This document shows positions 34,749 to 43,742 of a stretch of 64,000 bases of DNA, piece after piece. Below the pieces are notes generated by a model. It was not told where the DNA came from. It saw only the letters and a list, made by a program, of their open reading frames with translations, and did no database searches. Source of the stretch: Pantanalinema sp. GBBB05 (GTDB lineage Bacteria; Cyanobacteriota; Cyanobacteriia; Leptolyngbyales; Leptolyngbyaceae); contig VRZD01000024.1 of the NCBI GenBank assembly GCA_016743235.1, forward strand, positions 1 to 64,000, given 5' to 3'. Each line of letters begins with the position of its first letter. The stretch's first letter is position 1. The translations under genes and the position numbers were made by a program.

Positions 34749-34970
34749 TTACGAGCGGTGAGGTTTCAAGCCAGAAATGGGCAGATGAGCCAATCCTAAC
34801 TGAGAATCTGGACTATCCACATCTACCGGGGTGCTAGGCGAGATCGCCGATCGCCCATCCTCTGGCGGATTTAGTTTGGCTGCCTGACAAAACATTGATG
34901 AGATGGATAGTGAATGGAGTGACCACAAATCATCTTCAAACCAGCTTTGTTCAATTTGTCCAAAGGGCAT
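34749..34970 (-). CDS. Small protein, unknown, upstream of the OYE gene
   Basis: A 73-residue frame with AGGGAGA 7 bases before its ATG, ending 15 bases before the OYE-type gene. No domain, signal or membrane segment; the C-terminal half is Pro/Ser-rich. The strong ribosome site and the tight spacing support a real gene. Operator site 5 lies about 110 bases upstream. Confidence 0.4.
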   Translation of the reverse strand: MPFGQIEQSWFEDDLWSLHSLSISSMFCQAAKLNPPEDGRSAISPSTPVDVDSPDSQLGLAHLPISGLKPHRS

Positions 34971-35080
34971 AGTGGATCTCCCTAAGTAACACTGGTAACA
35001 ATGCCATCCCGCCGCAACTTGATAACAAATTAACTTGCTTTTTCGTCAGCTCCGTGAGACTATTCAGCTTATCATTAAAT

Positions 35081-35104
35081 ACGCTATATCGATAGATTTA
35101 CCGT
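35081..35104. promoter_or_regulatory. Operator-like dyad, site 5
   Basis: ACGCT-N14-ACCGT with spacer ATATCGATAGATTT, nearly the same as site 3. It lies in the divergent gap, 71 bases before the hydroxyacid dehydrogenase and 110 bases before the small protein/OYE unit, so it could control both. Confidence 0.6.
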
Positions 35105-35175
35105 AGTTTAAACTAATGGCTAAACAAGCTTTTGTCGCGGTCAAACAGGTAGAAGTTTCCTGAGCAGGAGGCACG

Positions 35176-36135
35176 GTGAAACTGATTTTATCAACGGAAT
35201 TTGCCGTTTATTTGGTAGGACGTTTACCAACTGATATTCAAGTAGTCTGGGCAGATCGGGAAGGTCATTTGGATGGTGATGCCAGTGATGCCGAAGTATA
35301 TTTCAATCCGGGTTTACTCAAACCTGAGGTGTTGGACAAAATCTTGAATGCGGCTCCGGGGCTACGTTGGCAACATACTCCCAGTGCTGGAGTCAATCAT
35401 TTATTAACCCCAATAGCGTTAAGCCGAGACATGATTCTAACCAATAGTGCAGGAGTACATGCTATTCCGATCGCCGAATTTGTCATGGCTTTCATGCTCA
35501 ATCACGTTAAGCACTTGGGAAAACTACACCAACGCCAAACTGACCATACTTGGGATCGCCCCTGGAAAGATAGTACTTTTTTACAGGAGTTGTTGGGCGC
35601 AACTGTGCTGATTATTGGTGCCGGTGGGATTGGACAGGCGATCGCTCAACGTGCTAATGCCTTTGGCATGAAGGTCTGGGGTAGTCGCAAACACCCCGAC
35701 CCCTTACCGTCCTTCGAGAAAATTGTGGGGGCAAATGAGTGGTATGCCCTGTTACCTGCGGCTGATTTTGTTGTCCTGGCACTCCCATTAACCCCTGAAA
35801 CGAAGGAGATAATCGATGCTAAAGTTCTACGATCAATGCAGCGTTCTACTTATTTGATTAACATCGCCCGGGGCGCATTAGTGGATGAAGCGGCTCTATT
35901 AACTGCGCTTACTGAAGGTTGGATCGCTGGAGCGGGAATAGATGCCTTTGCCACAGAACCACTCCCTGCTGAGCATCCGTTGTGGTCAGCTCCAAACCTG
36001 TTTGTGACGCCCCATACTTCCTGGAGTTCTCCCCACACCCGAACCCGCACGGTAGATCTGTTCTTAGAAAATTTGCGTCGCTACCGGGATGGGCAACCTT
36101 TACGTAACGTGGTCGATCGGGCAATGGGATATTAA
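35176..36135 (+). CDS. D-2-hydroxyacid dehydrogenase
   Basis: A 319-residue NAD(P)-dependent enzyme. It begins at a GTG preceded by AGGAGG. N-terminal catalytic part: WQHTPSAGVNHLL and LTNSAGVHAIPIAEFVMAFML. The nucleotide loop is VLIIGAGGIGQAIAQRANAFGM. The catalytic Arg is in LINIARGALVDEAAL, the Glu in GIDAFATEPLP and the His in LFVTPHTSW. Behind operator site 5, it might oxidise or form a sulfonated hydroxyacid, but no substrate is indicated by sequence. Confidence 0.9.
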   Translation: MKLILSTEFAVYLVGRLPTDIQVVWADREGHLDGDASDAEVYFNPGLLKPEVLDKILNAAPGLRWQHTPSAGVNHLLTPIALSRDMILTNSAGVHAIPIAEFVMAFMLNHVKHLGKLHQRQTDHTWDRPWKDSTFLQELLGATVLIIGAGGIGQAIAQRANAFGMKVWGSRKHPDPLPSFEKIVGANEWYALLPAADFVVLALPLTPETKEIIDAKVLRSMQRSTYLINIARGALVDEAALLTALTEGWIAGAGIDAFATEPLPAEHPLWSAPNLFVTPHTSWSSPHTRTRTVDLFLENLRRYRDGQPLRNVVDRAMGY

Positions 36136-36223
36136 CGGCTTCCTGGGATAGATGGATGGTGAATCCATTCAAGCACCTGTGATGTCAGTAATTATGGACA
36201 GTTTATGCAAGTGAGGAGTCCTA

Positions 36224-37285
36224 GTGTTTAAGCAGCTAAAAAAATCAGTTTGGGAACAGCTATGTCAAAAAATCTGGCATGATTTCAGACCCTATCTGGG
36301 TAATTCATTCGCTTTTTTGTTTGCTACTGGTTTCAGTATTAGTTTACTCGTTGCCTCCTGTTCCTCTAATTCAACCCCTACGGTAACGAGTTCCACTTCT
36401 CCGGGTGATAGTGCAACCAGTAGTGCTGTTGTGCGGATTGGGTATCAGAAGGCCGCGACGATTCTGAGTTTGTTGAAGGAACAAGGCGATTTGGAAACAG
36501 CCCTAGCTGCCTCTGGTGGCTCAGTCCAGTGGTTTGAGTTTCCAGCGGGTCCACCGATGTTGGAAGCGATGAATGCCGGGTCTGTAGATTTTGGCTACAC
36601 CGGCGAATCTCCCCCCATTTTTGCCCAGGCAGGGGGTACCCCTGTGCGCTATATCGCCTATGATCCCTGGTCTCCTAAAGCAGAGGCGATTGTGGTTCCT
36701 AAGGATTCTGCCATTCAAACGGCAGCAGATTTGAAAGGTAAGAAAGTAGCTTTCGCCAAAGGGTCGAATACCAACTATTTGGTGGTAAAAGCATTGGCAT
36801 CGGTGGGACTTCAGCTGTCTGATATTACCCCTGCCTATCTCCCCCCTGCGGATGCCCGTGCGGCTTTTGAAAATGGCAAGGTGGATGCCTGGGCAATTTG
36901 GGACCCTTACCTGGCAGTGGCTGAAACAGCGGCGAACGCCAGAATCATCGTTGATGCTACAGGTCTTGCCCCTAACCGGGGATATTACCTGGCATCACAA
37001 TCGTTTATCGACAAGTATCCTAATGCCTTAAAAATTGTGCTGGAGGGGGTAAAAACCCGTAGCGACTGGGCAAAGAGTAATCCTACAGAAGTGGCAAAGT
37101 TCCTGGCAACCACTTTAGGAATTGATGCGGCTCCTCTAGAAAAAGCGGAGCAACGGCGGGAATATGGCGTATTGCCGTTAACGGATGAGGTGATTGCTAA
37201 ACAACAGGAAATTGCTGACACCTTTACCAAGATCAAGCTAATTCCCAAATCCATTGTTGTGCAGGAGGCTGTCTGGAAGGGGTAA
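36224..37285 (+). CDS. Sulfonate-type ABC substrate-binding lipoprotein (second orphan)
   Basis: A 353-residue SsuA-like protein. The GTG start has GAGGAG before it. The lipobox is LLVASCSS near residue 46, after a longer than usual N-terminus. Then RIGYQKAATILSLLKEQGDLE, FEFPAGPPMLEAMNAGSVDF, LKGKKVAFAKGSNTNYLVV and GKVDAWAIWDPYLAVAE follow. It resembles the product at 32416 but is not a close copy. No permease or ATPase adjoins. It is 88 bases after the hydroxyacid dehydrogenase and likely in its transcript. Confidence 0.9.
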   Translation: MFKQLKKSVWEQLCQKIWHDFRPYLGNSFAFLFATGFSISLLVASCSSNSTPTVTSSTSPGDSATSSAVVRIGYQKAATILSLLKEQGDLETALAASGGSVQWFEFPAGPPMLEAMNAGSVDFGYTGESPPIFAQAGGTPVRYIAYDPWSPKAEAIVVPKDSAIQTAADLKGKKVAFAKGSNTNYLVVKALASVGLQLSDITPAYLPPADARAAFENGKVDAWAIWDPYLAVAETAANARIIVDATGLAPNRGYYLASQSFIDKYPNALKIVLEGVKTRSDWAKSNPTEVAKFLATTLGIDAAPLEKAEQRREYGVLPLTDEVIAKQQEIADTFTKIKLIPKSIVVQEAVWKG

Positions 37286-37562
37286 AGATTCGCGACCTTT
37301 CCCCCTAGGCTTGCTCCAAGGCAAACGCTGGTGGCGCTATGAAGTAAATCGCCTCCAGTTCATCATCCACTACCAACCAAGCCACCATCTGGGCGATCGC
37401 CAAGTTGCAAACCTTACCCACAAGTGAGCAAGATGCGATCGCCTACGGTCTAACTTACTCCAGATTAGAGATTCCATGCCCAACAACCTCCGCTGCCTAT
37501 GTCACTTCTGCTTGCATCGGTTCTAATGGCACCTTAGGACATGCTCGCTTCAATCCCCCTAA

Positions 37563-40013
37563 TTAGGGAGCAGATTCGAGTTCGCTGGCAGTGACACCGC
37601 TACAGGTAGCAAACGTTGGATTCATGGCAGACGCTTGATCCGCAATTAGTTCAACCGTGCCATCTGCATGATGTTGCCAGGTGTTTGCTTGGATCAGCAC
37701 CGGAACGGCAGCAGGGCTTTGGGCAACGGTTTTACCGGCTTTGCGGTAGGCAGATAAATCCCGCACATCATTCCAAGTGCGATCGTTCCTCACCTGCTGC
37801 GTGGGGTTTTGTGGGACACCACCACGTCCTGTCGCAATAAAGCTACTGCCCTGCGACCCAGCACAGCCCGTAACAATCTGTTGTGAGGAGTCCACCACAT
37901 TGGTGGGTAATTCAACCAGACCAGAGTTGGGATCGACACCAATGTTATTGACCTGAACGGTGCCACTGACCCCAAACTGGGAACTAGCCGTGATGTCGCT
38001 CTCTGGTGTCAATTGATCGCGGTACTTGAGCCCAATAATACCTTGTGTCGTGATATTAATATTGCCCCCCCGACCTTGAAATGCATTGGCAATGATGTCA
38101 CTATTTTCAAGCCCTACAACGACGGGCGAACTAATAGTTATATTACCTCCATCACCTTTACCTCCTGCGGTAGCACTAATAAAGCTACCACGACGCATAA
38201 TCAAGCCATCCTGTAAGCGTAAGTTAAGATTCCCCCCTCCCCCGGAAATAGTGGAGGCTGAAAGGCTTGCCCCATTGTCGAGTTTTAAGAAGTTGGCATT
38301 CACTGTTAAGGTACCGGCTTGACCTAGACCACGATTTTCGACGAAAACCGATGCGCCATTGTTAATAGTAAGGCTAGGGGTATTGAGGGTAGTGTTGCCG
38401 GCGCTAGCATTGGAAGTTAACCCTGCAGGACGAACAGCTGTACCAATATAACTAGGATTTTGGGCATCTTTGACACCATCCACTTCAATTGATTCCGATG
38501 CATTAATGATCAGATTCCCAGCATTCCCAAGAACAATGCTGGAAGCCGATACCCTTGCCCCCCCTTGCACTGACAGAGTGCGCGTATTCACGGTTAAATT
38601 GCCTGAATTCCCAACCCCAAACGTAGCAGCCGATAGCAAACTAAAATAAAGACCGGGTGGTGCTCCAGCATTCGACACCTGAATTGCATCGGCATTGACG
38701 GTGATATCGCCACCAGCGCCCAAACTAAACGGTCTGGCAGCCACATTTGCACCTGCCGAAATGACTAAATCGCGGGTAGCGATCGTGAGATTTCCCCCCT
38801 TGCCCCGACCATTGGAACTTACCAGAATCTGGCTAACAGCTCGAAACGCATTCGGGTCTCCAGCGGTGAACCCATTGACCGTCATCTCAGTAGCATTGAT
38901 GCCAATGTTGCCGCCAGGTGCAGCACTGAAGGTGCGATCGAGCACATAGCCCCCCTGATCAATCAATAGGCTGGGGGTATTAATCAGGATATTCCCAGCT
39001 GCACCGGCAGCCGTAGTTTCATTCACTAAAGCACTAGACGCTAGAAAATTTGGCGATTTCCCAGTAATTTGTAAGGACTTTACTGCATTGACGACGATAT
39101 CGCCCGCAGTCTGGGTGCCCTGATTTTGCACTAGCACTAGAGAACCGCCCTGGAGACTGACCTGAGCCCCCTGCACCTGGATCGAACCGGGGCTGGTTCC
39201 ACGCACCGAGGCTAAAGCCCGTTGGGTCATCTGAATATTGCCAAAGCTAGAGGCATTCGGATAACTCAGTGTCAAACCTGAGGAGTTGGCATTAAGTGCG
39301 ACGCTACCGCCCACGACACTGCCTAATTCAATGCGTCCTCCTGGTGCAGAAAGTAACCCACCTGTTACAGCCAAGTCGCCACCAATCAGTGCCAGGGTTT
39401 TGCCTGCGTTCACCTGTAAGCCTTGAGTACTAAGATTTAAGCTAACTCTTGTTGAGGCATCGAATGTAGCAGCACTCCCTGCTCCCTGGACGGTGATCGG
39501 TCTGGCATTGGCTCCCAGTTGCAAGCCTACAGGCACACTCATGGTCAATAAAGGTGGCGCGGTTGTATCAGTGGCACTAAACTTCGTCCCATCGGCAAAA
39601 CTAATGCTGGTTGCAGTGGTAGCCGTAAAGGAGCCACCAAGATTCAACCTGGCATTGGGACCAAAGAGAATGCCTGAGGGATTGAGCAAAAACAGGTTAG
39701 CGCTGCCGTTAGCACGGATTAAGCCATCAATGTTAGAAACATTGCCGCCTGTTACCCGGGCAAAAATATTCTGAATGGTGGTGGCGTTATTGAAGAAGGC
39801 AGAACCCCCCGTGGGCACAGAGAACTGACTGAAGCTGTGAAACAGGTTATTGCCTTGGGTCGTGCCATTGGTGATCGTGAAATTGTTGCCGCTCTGGGTG
39901 ACGGTGGTGTTGAGGCTGCCATCGGGAACGACCTGCGCGTGGGCGGGTAAGGTCATTCCCACTATCGCTAGCAGGAAGGACCAGCACCCAGACCAGTAGT
40001 GCATCACCTTCAT
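37563..40013 (-). CDS. Two-partner-secretion exoprotein (filamentous haemagglutinin N-terminal domain)
   Basis: An 816-residue secreted beta-helix protein. The signal peptide ends in LPAHAQ. The TPS domain shows NGTTQGNNLFHSFSQFSVPTGG, NIDGLIRANGSANLFLLNPSGILFGPNA and FTATTATSISF. The middle consists of repeated Asn/Gly-rich strands (GGNITI/GGNLTV types) and the C-terminal region has a GSSFIATGRGGVPQNP motif common to cyanobacterial members. The TpsB outer-membrane pore is not in the window. Likely an adhesin or surface polymer; target unknown. Confidence 0.9.
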   Translation of the reverse strand: MKVMHYWSGCWSFLLAIVGMTLPAHAQVVPDGSLNTTVTQSGNNFTITNGTTQGNNLFHSFSQFSVPTGGSAFFNNATTIQNIFARVTGGNVSNIDGLIRANGSANLFLLNPSGILFGPNARLNLGGSFTATTATSISFADGTKFSATDTTAPPLLTMSVPVGLQLGANARPITVQGAGSAATFDASTRVSLNLSTQGLQVNAGKTLALIGGDLAVTGGLLSAPGGRIELGSVVGGSVALNANSSGLTLSYPNASSFGNIQMTQRALASVRGTSPGSIQVQGAQVSLQGGSLVLVQNQGTQTAGDIVVNAVKSLQITGKSPNFLASSALVNETTAAGAAGNILINTPSLLIDQGGYVLDRTFSAAPGGNIGINATEMTVNGFTAGDPNAFRAVSQILVSSNGRGKGGNLTIATRDLVISAGANVAARPFSLGAGGDITVNADAIQVSNAGAPPGLYFSLLSAATFGVGNSGNLTVNTRTLSVQGGARVSASSIVLGNAGNLIINASESIEVDGVKDAQNPSYIGTAVRPAGLTSNASAGNTTLNTPSLTINNGASVFVENRGLGQAGTLTVNANFLKLDNGASLSASTISGGGGNLNLRLQDGLIMRRGSFISATAGGKGDGGNITISSPVVVGLENSDIIANAFQGRGGNINITTQGIIGLKYRDQLTPESDITASSQFGVSGTVQVNNIGVDPNSGLVELPTNVVDSSQQIVTGCAGSQGSSFIATGRGGVPQNPTQQVRNDRTWNDVRDLSAYRKAGKTVAQSPAAVPVLIQANTWQHHADGTVELIADQASAMNPTFATCSGVTASELESAP

Positions 40014-40101
40014 TCTCTTTCTCCTCGCTTCATAAGTTGCTTCAAGACACCAGGGATCGTTCGCAAGACGCTAACGCTCAGGGTTCCTGCCATAGGGTTC
40101 C

Positions 40102-40467
40102 CTAATTTTCACTCACAGTAGCTAATTGACCCAGCTCTTGGTCGAGTGATGGCTCTGCTTGCCTCGGTTGCCATTGAGACTCACGGATAGCTGTGGTTTG
40201 GGGTCTTGGGAATGATGGCATAACTTCGTCGTTGACCGTGTCGGTCACCTTACTGACGAGGGAGGGTGAGAGGTTGACACCATAGAGTTCTTCCAACTGG
40301 GGCTGATGTCTCCCTCATACATACAGCACCAAAATCTTTTCATCAAGCCCGGCTAAGCGGTGTTGGGGCTTGAGCACCAGCACAGGTTCAAACTTGCCCT
40401 GGCGGTCGCGTTAGATTGCCAAGTCCATCTCGCTGTGATCTGTGAATGGTCTTTTTGGAGTAACCAT
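40102..40467 (-). pseudogene. IS256-family (Mutator-type) transposase remnant
   Basis: Reading in from an ATG at 40467, the frame gives an N-terminal transposase segment (DRQGKFEPVLVLKPQHRLAGLDEKI, then LEELYGVNLSPSLVSKVTD, residues shown in parts). It has two in-frame stops (after MDLAI and after LVLYV) and loses similarity after NDEVMP. The likely IS end with GTGTAAGCGGTC lies just outside, near 40500-40521. The element is broken and inactive. Confidence 0.75.
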
Positions 40468-40499
40468 GATGCGGTCTCCTGAATACTGGGATTTTAGAC

Positions 40500-40521
40500 C
40501 GCTTACACAAAATCCTGATCA
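40500..40521. mobile_element. Probable terminal end of the IS256-type remnant
   Basis: GGTCTAAAATCC... region and the TTTTGTGTAAGC word (read on the minus strand) just before the transposase remnant resemble IS256-family ends, which often carry TTGTGTAAAC-like sequences. The opposite end was not found. Confidence 0.35.
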
Positions 40522-40917
40522 GTCTCCAGAGTTGTGAGTTACTTCAAGTGAATTTGGCAAAACAGCCGACTTAAACTAATGCACTATCACTGTTTTCACC
40601 ACAATTATCGACAATTTAGACCACTGATTGACGATTACGTGCATCAGCACTTAAACACACTCTCCTGATTTTACTTGAGTGCCAACTTTCAAACACGATT
40701 ACGGGTTACTTCCGCATGGCTGCTGTCTATGTTAATGAAAAACTTGGTAGTTTTGCGGTCTGGGTACCCAATTACAACCTACATCAGTGTGTTCATATGA
40801 TGCTATTTACCTTAACCTTTGTAAATCTGTACCTAATTCCGATATTCCAAATAATTGCAGGGAACGCTAGAGGGATGGGATTTCAGATTCCGTAATCTGC
40901 TAGTTTTAGTGCTCTGT
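40522..40917. other. Intergenic region before the HD-domain gene
   Basis: About 395 bases after the IS remnant. No supported gene, repeat or operator. It should hold the promoter of the signalling cluster or of the HD gene. Confidence 0.4.
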
Positions 40918-41835
40918 ATGCTGCTCTCCTTTGTAGACACGATCGCCCATATCAAGAGCCTAGCGCTCCAGGACTTCGATCGCGAAGTAACCGAAAAACA
41001 GCTGTGCTATCACACCCGTGATCATATTGCTGGAGTGCAACGTCGTGCCAGCCAAATTTTTCAAGTCATTTGTCCTTATCTACCGCCAACTGAGGATATT
41101 GAGCGTTTAGAGCAGTTACTGGATTTATGTGCTGCGACCCATGATCTGATCCAGATTTTTGTTCCCCAGTCAGATCCCCATACTTCTCGACGGAGAGAAG
41201 CCGGAGTTAGCGAAGCCGCCACGATCGAGCGAATTCTAGAACTGATTCATCAACTGAATCAGCAGAGCCCTAATGATATTGCCTGCTTCGCAAAACGTGA
41301 TATACAGATTATTCAAGAAGCGATCGCTGCAACTATTTGCGATTACGATCCCATTGAGCAAGCGATCTTCCAACCGGCCTTACATTCGCATCAGCCCATT
41401 TCGGTCGTAGCGCGAATTCTCGCGCTCGCGGATATTGGGGCGTTAGGCATGGAAGGAACTGTTGCCTACAATACAGAAGGTTGCCTGCTATTTCTGGAAG
41501 AGAATCCGGATGTGCGATCGCTGCTGGAGACTCAGCAGTTATCAAGTCTGATTGCCCACGATCCCTTGCTATATGAGAACGTTCGCCAACGACTTTTGAA
41601 ACGGGCGCAATTTCAGGTCAACTTAGCAAAATCACGTCTGAATCGTTGTCCTCAAGAATTTGCTGGGTTTCCACCAGGCGCTATTCCTAGCTTGATCCAT
41701 GAGGTATTTCAGTACCTGACCCCTGCAACCATCCGTGAAATTGAAAAATCAACCCCGATCGCAGAAAATACCCCGCTGGAGGTTTTGACTCATTTCTTTC
41801 AGTTTGAGCAGAGAATATCAAAAACTTTTCCATAA
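40918..41835 (+). CDS. HD-domain protein, possible phosphohydrolase
   Basis: About 305 residues from the ATG at 40918; a TTG-initiated frame from 40855 is also open. The HD-type metal motif is seen as CYHTRDHIAGVQRRA and LLDLCAATHDLIQIF, with further DIQIIQEAIAATICDYDP and LALADIGALG helices. No transmembrane segment after the chosen start. It lies 112 bases before the chemosensory operon on the same strand, so it may act on the nucleotide signal made there. Substrate unproven. Confidence 0.65.
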   Translation: MLLSFVDTIAHIKSLALQDFDREVTEKQLCYHTRDHIAGVQRRASQIFQVICPYLPPTEDIERLEQLLDLCAATHDLIQIFVPQSDPHTSRRREAGVSEAATIERILELIHQLNQQSPNDIACFAKRDIQIIQEAIAATICDYDPIEQAIFQPALHSHQPISVVARILALADIGALGMEGTVAYNTEGCLLFLEENPDVRSLLETQQLSSLIAHDPLLYENVRQRLLKRAQFQVNLAKSRLNRCPQEFAGFPPGAIPSLIHEVFQYLTPATIREIEKSTPIAENTPLEVLTHFFQFEQRISKTFP

Positions 41836-41947
41836 AAATACTGATGGCATCCGTCTAAAGTGAAGTTTTTGTAGCAAATCGGGAACTCTAAGGAGAAATT
41901 ACCGATTTTTGGATTCTTGAGACCCAGCGAGTCAAGTTGAGCCTGCC

Positions 41948-42403
41948 ATGTTAATGTTGGTTTTCTATATTGGCAAAAACCTATACGCGATCGAAAGTTC
42001 GCGGGTTGTGGAAGTGATCCCACGTTTAACTTACCGGGAAGTCCATCATGTGCCGGAGTATGTTGCGGGAGTATTCAACTATCGTGGCTCGATCGTTCCT
42101 GTCATCGATCTTTGTCGCTTAATTCGCGGCATCCCCAGTAAAGGGTTCCTGAGTACCCGCGTCATGATGGTCAGTTACCCACAGCCCGATGGAGCATTGC
42201 GATATGTTGGTCTCATGGCAGAGCGGGTGATCGAAGCCTTGGACAAAGCAGAAACCGATTTTAAGGACACAGGGATCCAAGCCAATACTGCACCTTATCT
42301 CGGTGGCATTATTACTGATAAAAAAGGGATGATTCAGCGAATTCGGTTAGAACAACTCTTCGCGGAGGTGCAGCCTATTAACTTGATTGCCGCAGGAGTG
42401 TGA
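41948..42403 (+). CDS. CheW-like coupling protein (WspB position)
   Basis: A 151-residue CheW-domain protein. MLVFYIGKNLYAIESSRVVEVIPRL, VPEYVAGVFNYRGSIVPVIDLC and the C-terminal GGIITDKKGMIQRI are typical of the fold. It couples receptor to histidine kinase. First in an operon running through cheR, MCP, cheW, cheA, cheB and a cyclase, the same order as a Wsp system apart from receptor position. Confidence 0.92.
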   Translation: MLMLVFYIGKNLYAIESSRVVEVIPRLTYREVHHVPEYVAGVFNYRGSIVPVIDLCRLIRGIPSKGFLSTRVMMVSYPQPDGALRYVGLMAERVIEALDKAETDFKDTGIQANTAPYLGGIITDKKGMIQRIRLEQLFAEVQPINLIAAGV

Positions 42404-42410
42404 ATTGGAG

Positions 42411-43715
42411 ATGCCGTTGGATACAGACTCTTATCGCCATCTCCAAGAGATCGAAATCCTCATCAGTCAACGAGTTGGCTTTGATGCCAGAATTATTGGT
42501 TCTCGCAAAATCAGTCGAGCTGTGGAAAATCGACGAATTGCTTGTCGTCTAAGAGATACCGAAGCTTATCTCACAGTTCTGCAATCCTCCCCGCAGGAAT
42601 TCAGTGAACTCATTGAACAATTGGTTGTGCCAGAGACCTGGTTTTTTCGCGATCGCAGACCGTTCGATTTCCTGGTAAATTTTGTGCAGACCCAATGGTT
42701 AGCTAAACCGGGCGCTACCAAACTACGAGTCCTGAGTGTCCCCTGCTCAACGGGGGAAGAGCCCTATTCCATTGCAATAGCGCTGCTGGAAGCCGGCTTA
42801 TCAGTCAATCGGTTCAGTGTTGATGCTGTGGATATCAGCCACCAAGCTTTAACTAAGGCTGAACGGGCTATCTACGGAAAAAATTCCTTTCGGGGCGAAG
42901 ACTGGGTAGAGCGACATCGGTATTTTCAGGATATAGATGGCAAGTATAGCGTCTGTTCACTCGTTCGTAATGCAGTCAGTTTTCGTCAGGGTAACTTACT
43001 CAATGAGGCCACTACAACCTCTGGAAAATATGACATTATTTTTTGTCGTAACTTGCTGATTTATTTAGAAGATGTTGCTTGTCAATATATTCTTAATACT
43101 CTGTATCAACTTTTAAAGCCTGAAGGTCTGTTATTTGTTGGTGCATCAGAAACGGGAAAGGTATCGAGCGATCGCTTCTCTTATATTCGTCAAGCTTTTA
43201 CCTTTGCGTATCGCAAAATTGATACTGTTCCCTACCAACCATCAAAAGCCGTCTTAGAACAGACTGAGACGAAACAAGTCCTAGCTCAAGCCTCTACTCA
43301 ACCCCTTCCACGTTTAGATGTAAAAGCAACTACAAGCACTCGTCGCCATGCTCCATTGGGGTCTGCAAAACCACGACCAATCGTTGTACCGCCAATTCAT
43401 TCGCTACAAAATGTAACTCTACAACAGGCACAGCAATTGGCGGATGCAGGAAACATTGAAGCTGCCATTCATTGTTGCAAAACTTATTTAGCATCCCACT
43501 CTACCCATGCAGAAGCCAATGCCTTATTGGGCACTTTATATCAGGCAACGGCTGATTATGAGCAAGCAGAACGCTGTTTTCGGAGGGCACTGTATCTTCA
43601 GCCAAACCTGTACGAAGCCCTGATGCATCTCGCATTGCTCAAAGAATCTCGTGGAGATGCGATCGCAGCAGAACGATTACGGCAACGAATTCAAAAGCTA
43701 CAACCTAATTCTTAA
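42411..43715 (+). CDS. CheR methyltransferase with TPR domain (WspC-like)
   Basis: A 434-residue protein. The ATG at 42411 has TTGGAG directly before it. The methyltransferase domain spans about 1-270, with FRDRRPFDFL, the SAM-binding LRVLSVPCSTGEEPYSIAIALLE, VDAVDISHQALTKAE and YDIIFCRNLLIYLE. A linker precedes TPR repeats at about 340-430 (LADAGNIEAAIHCCKTYL, ALLGTLYQATADYEQAERCF). CheR-TPR is the WspC arrangement. It methylates receptor glutamates and resets sensitivity. Confidence 0.93.
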   Translation: MPLDTDSYRHLQEIEILISQRVGFDARIIGSRKISRAVENRRIACRLRDTEAYLTVLQSSPQEFSELIEQLVVPETWFFRDRRPFDFLVNFVQTQWLAKPGATKLRVLSVPCSTGEEPYSIAIALLEAGLSVNRFSVDAVDISHQALTKAERAIYGKNSFRGEDWVERHRYFQDIDGKYSVCSLVRNAVSFRQGNLLNEATTTSGKYDIIFCRNLLIYLEDVACQYILNTLYQLLKPEGLLFVGASETGKVSSDRFSYIRQAFTFAYRKIDTVPYQPSKAVLEQTETKQVLAQASTQPLPRLDVKATTSTRRHAPLGSAKPRPIVVPPIHSLQNVTLQQAQQLADAGNIEAAIHCCKTYLASHSTHAEANALLGTLYQATADYEQAERCFRRALYLQPNLYEALMHLALLKESRGDAIAAERLRQRIQKLQPNS

Positions 43716-43742
43716 CGTGTCCATTGAACAAAGCAGGCAATT

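Noticed and set aside
37286..37562. Possible small gene or remnant between the SsuA-like gene and the exoprotein
   Set aside because: No frame with a start and ribosome site, no similarity seen.
38013..39774. Several plus-strand frames inside the exoprotein gene
   Set aside because: Antisense shadows of repetitive beta-helix coding sequence; compositions are typical of repeats read backwards.
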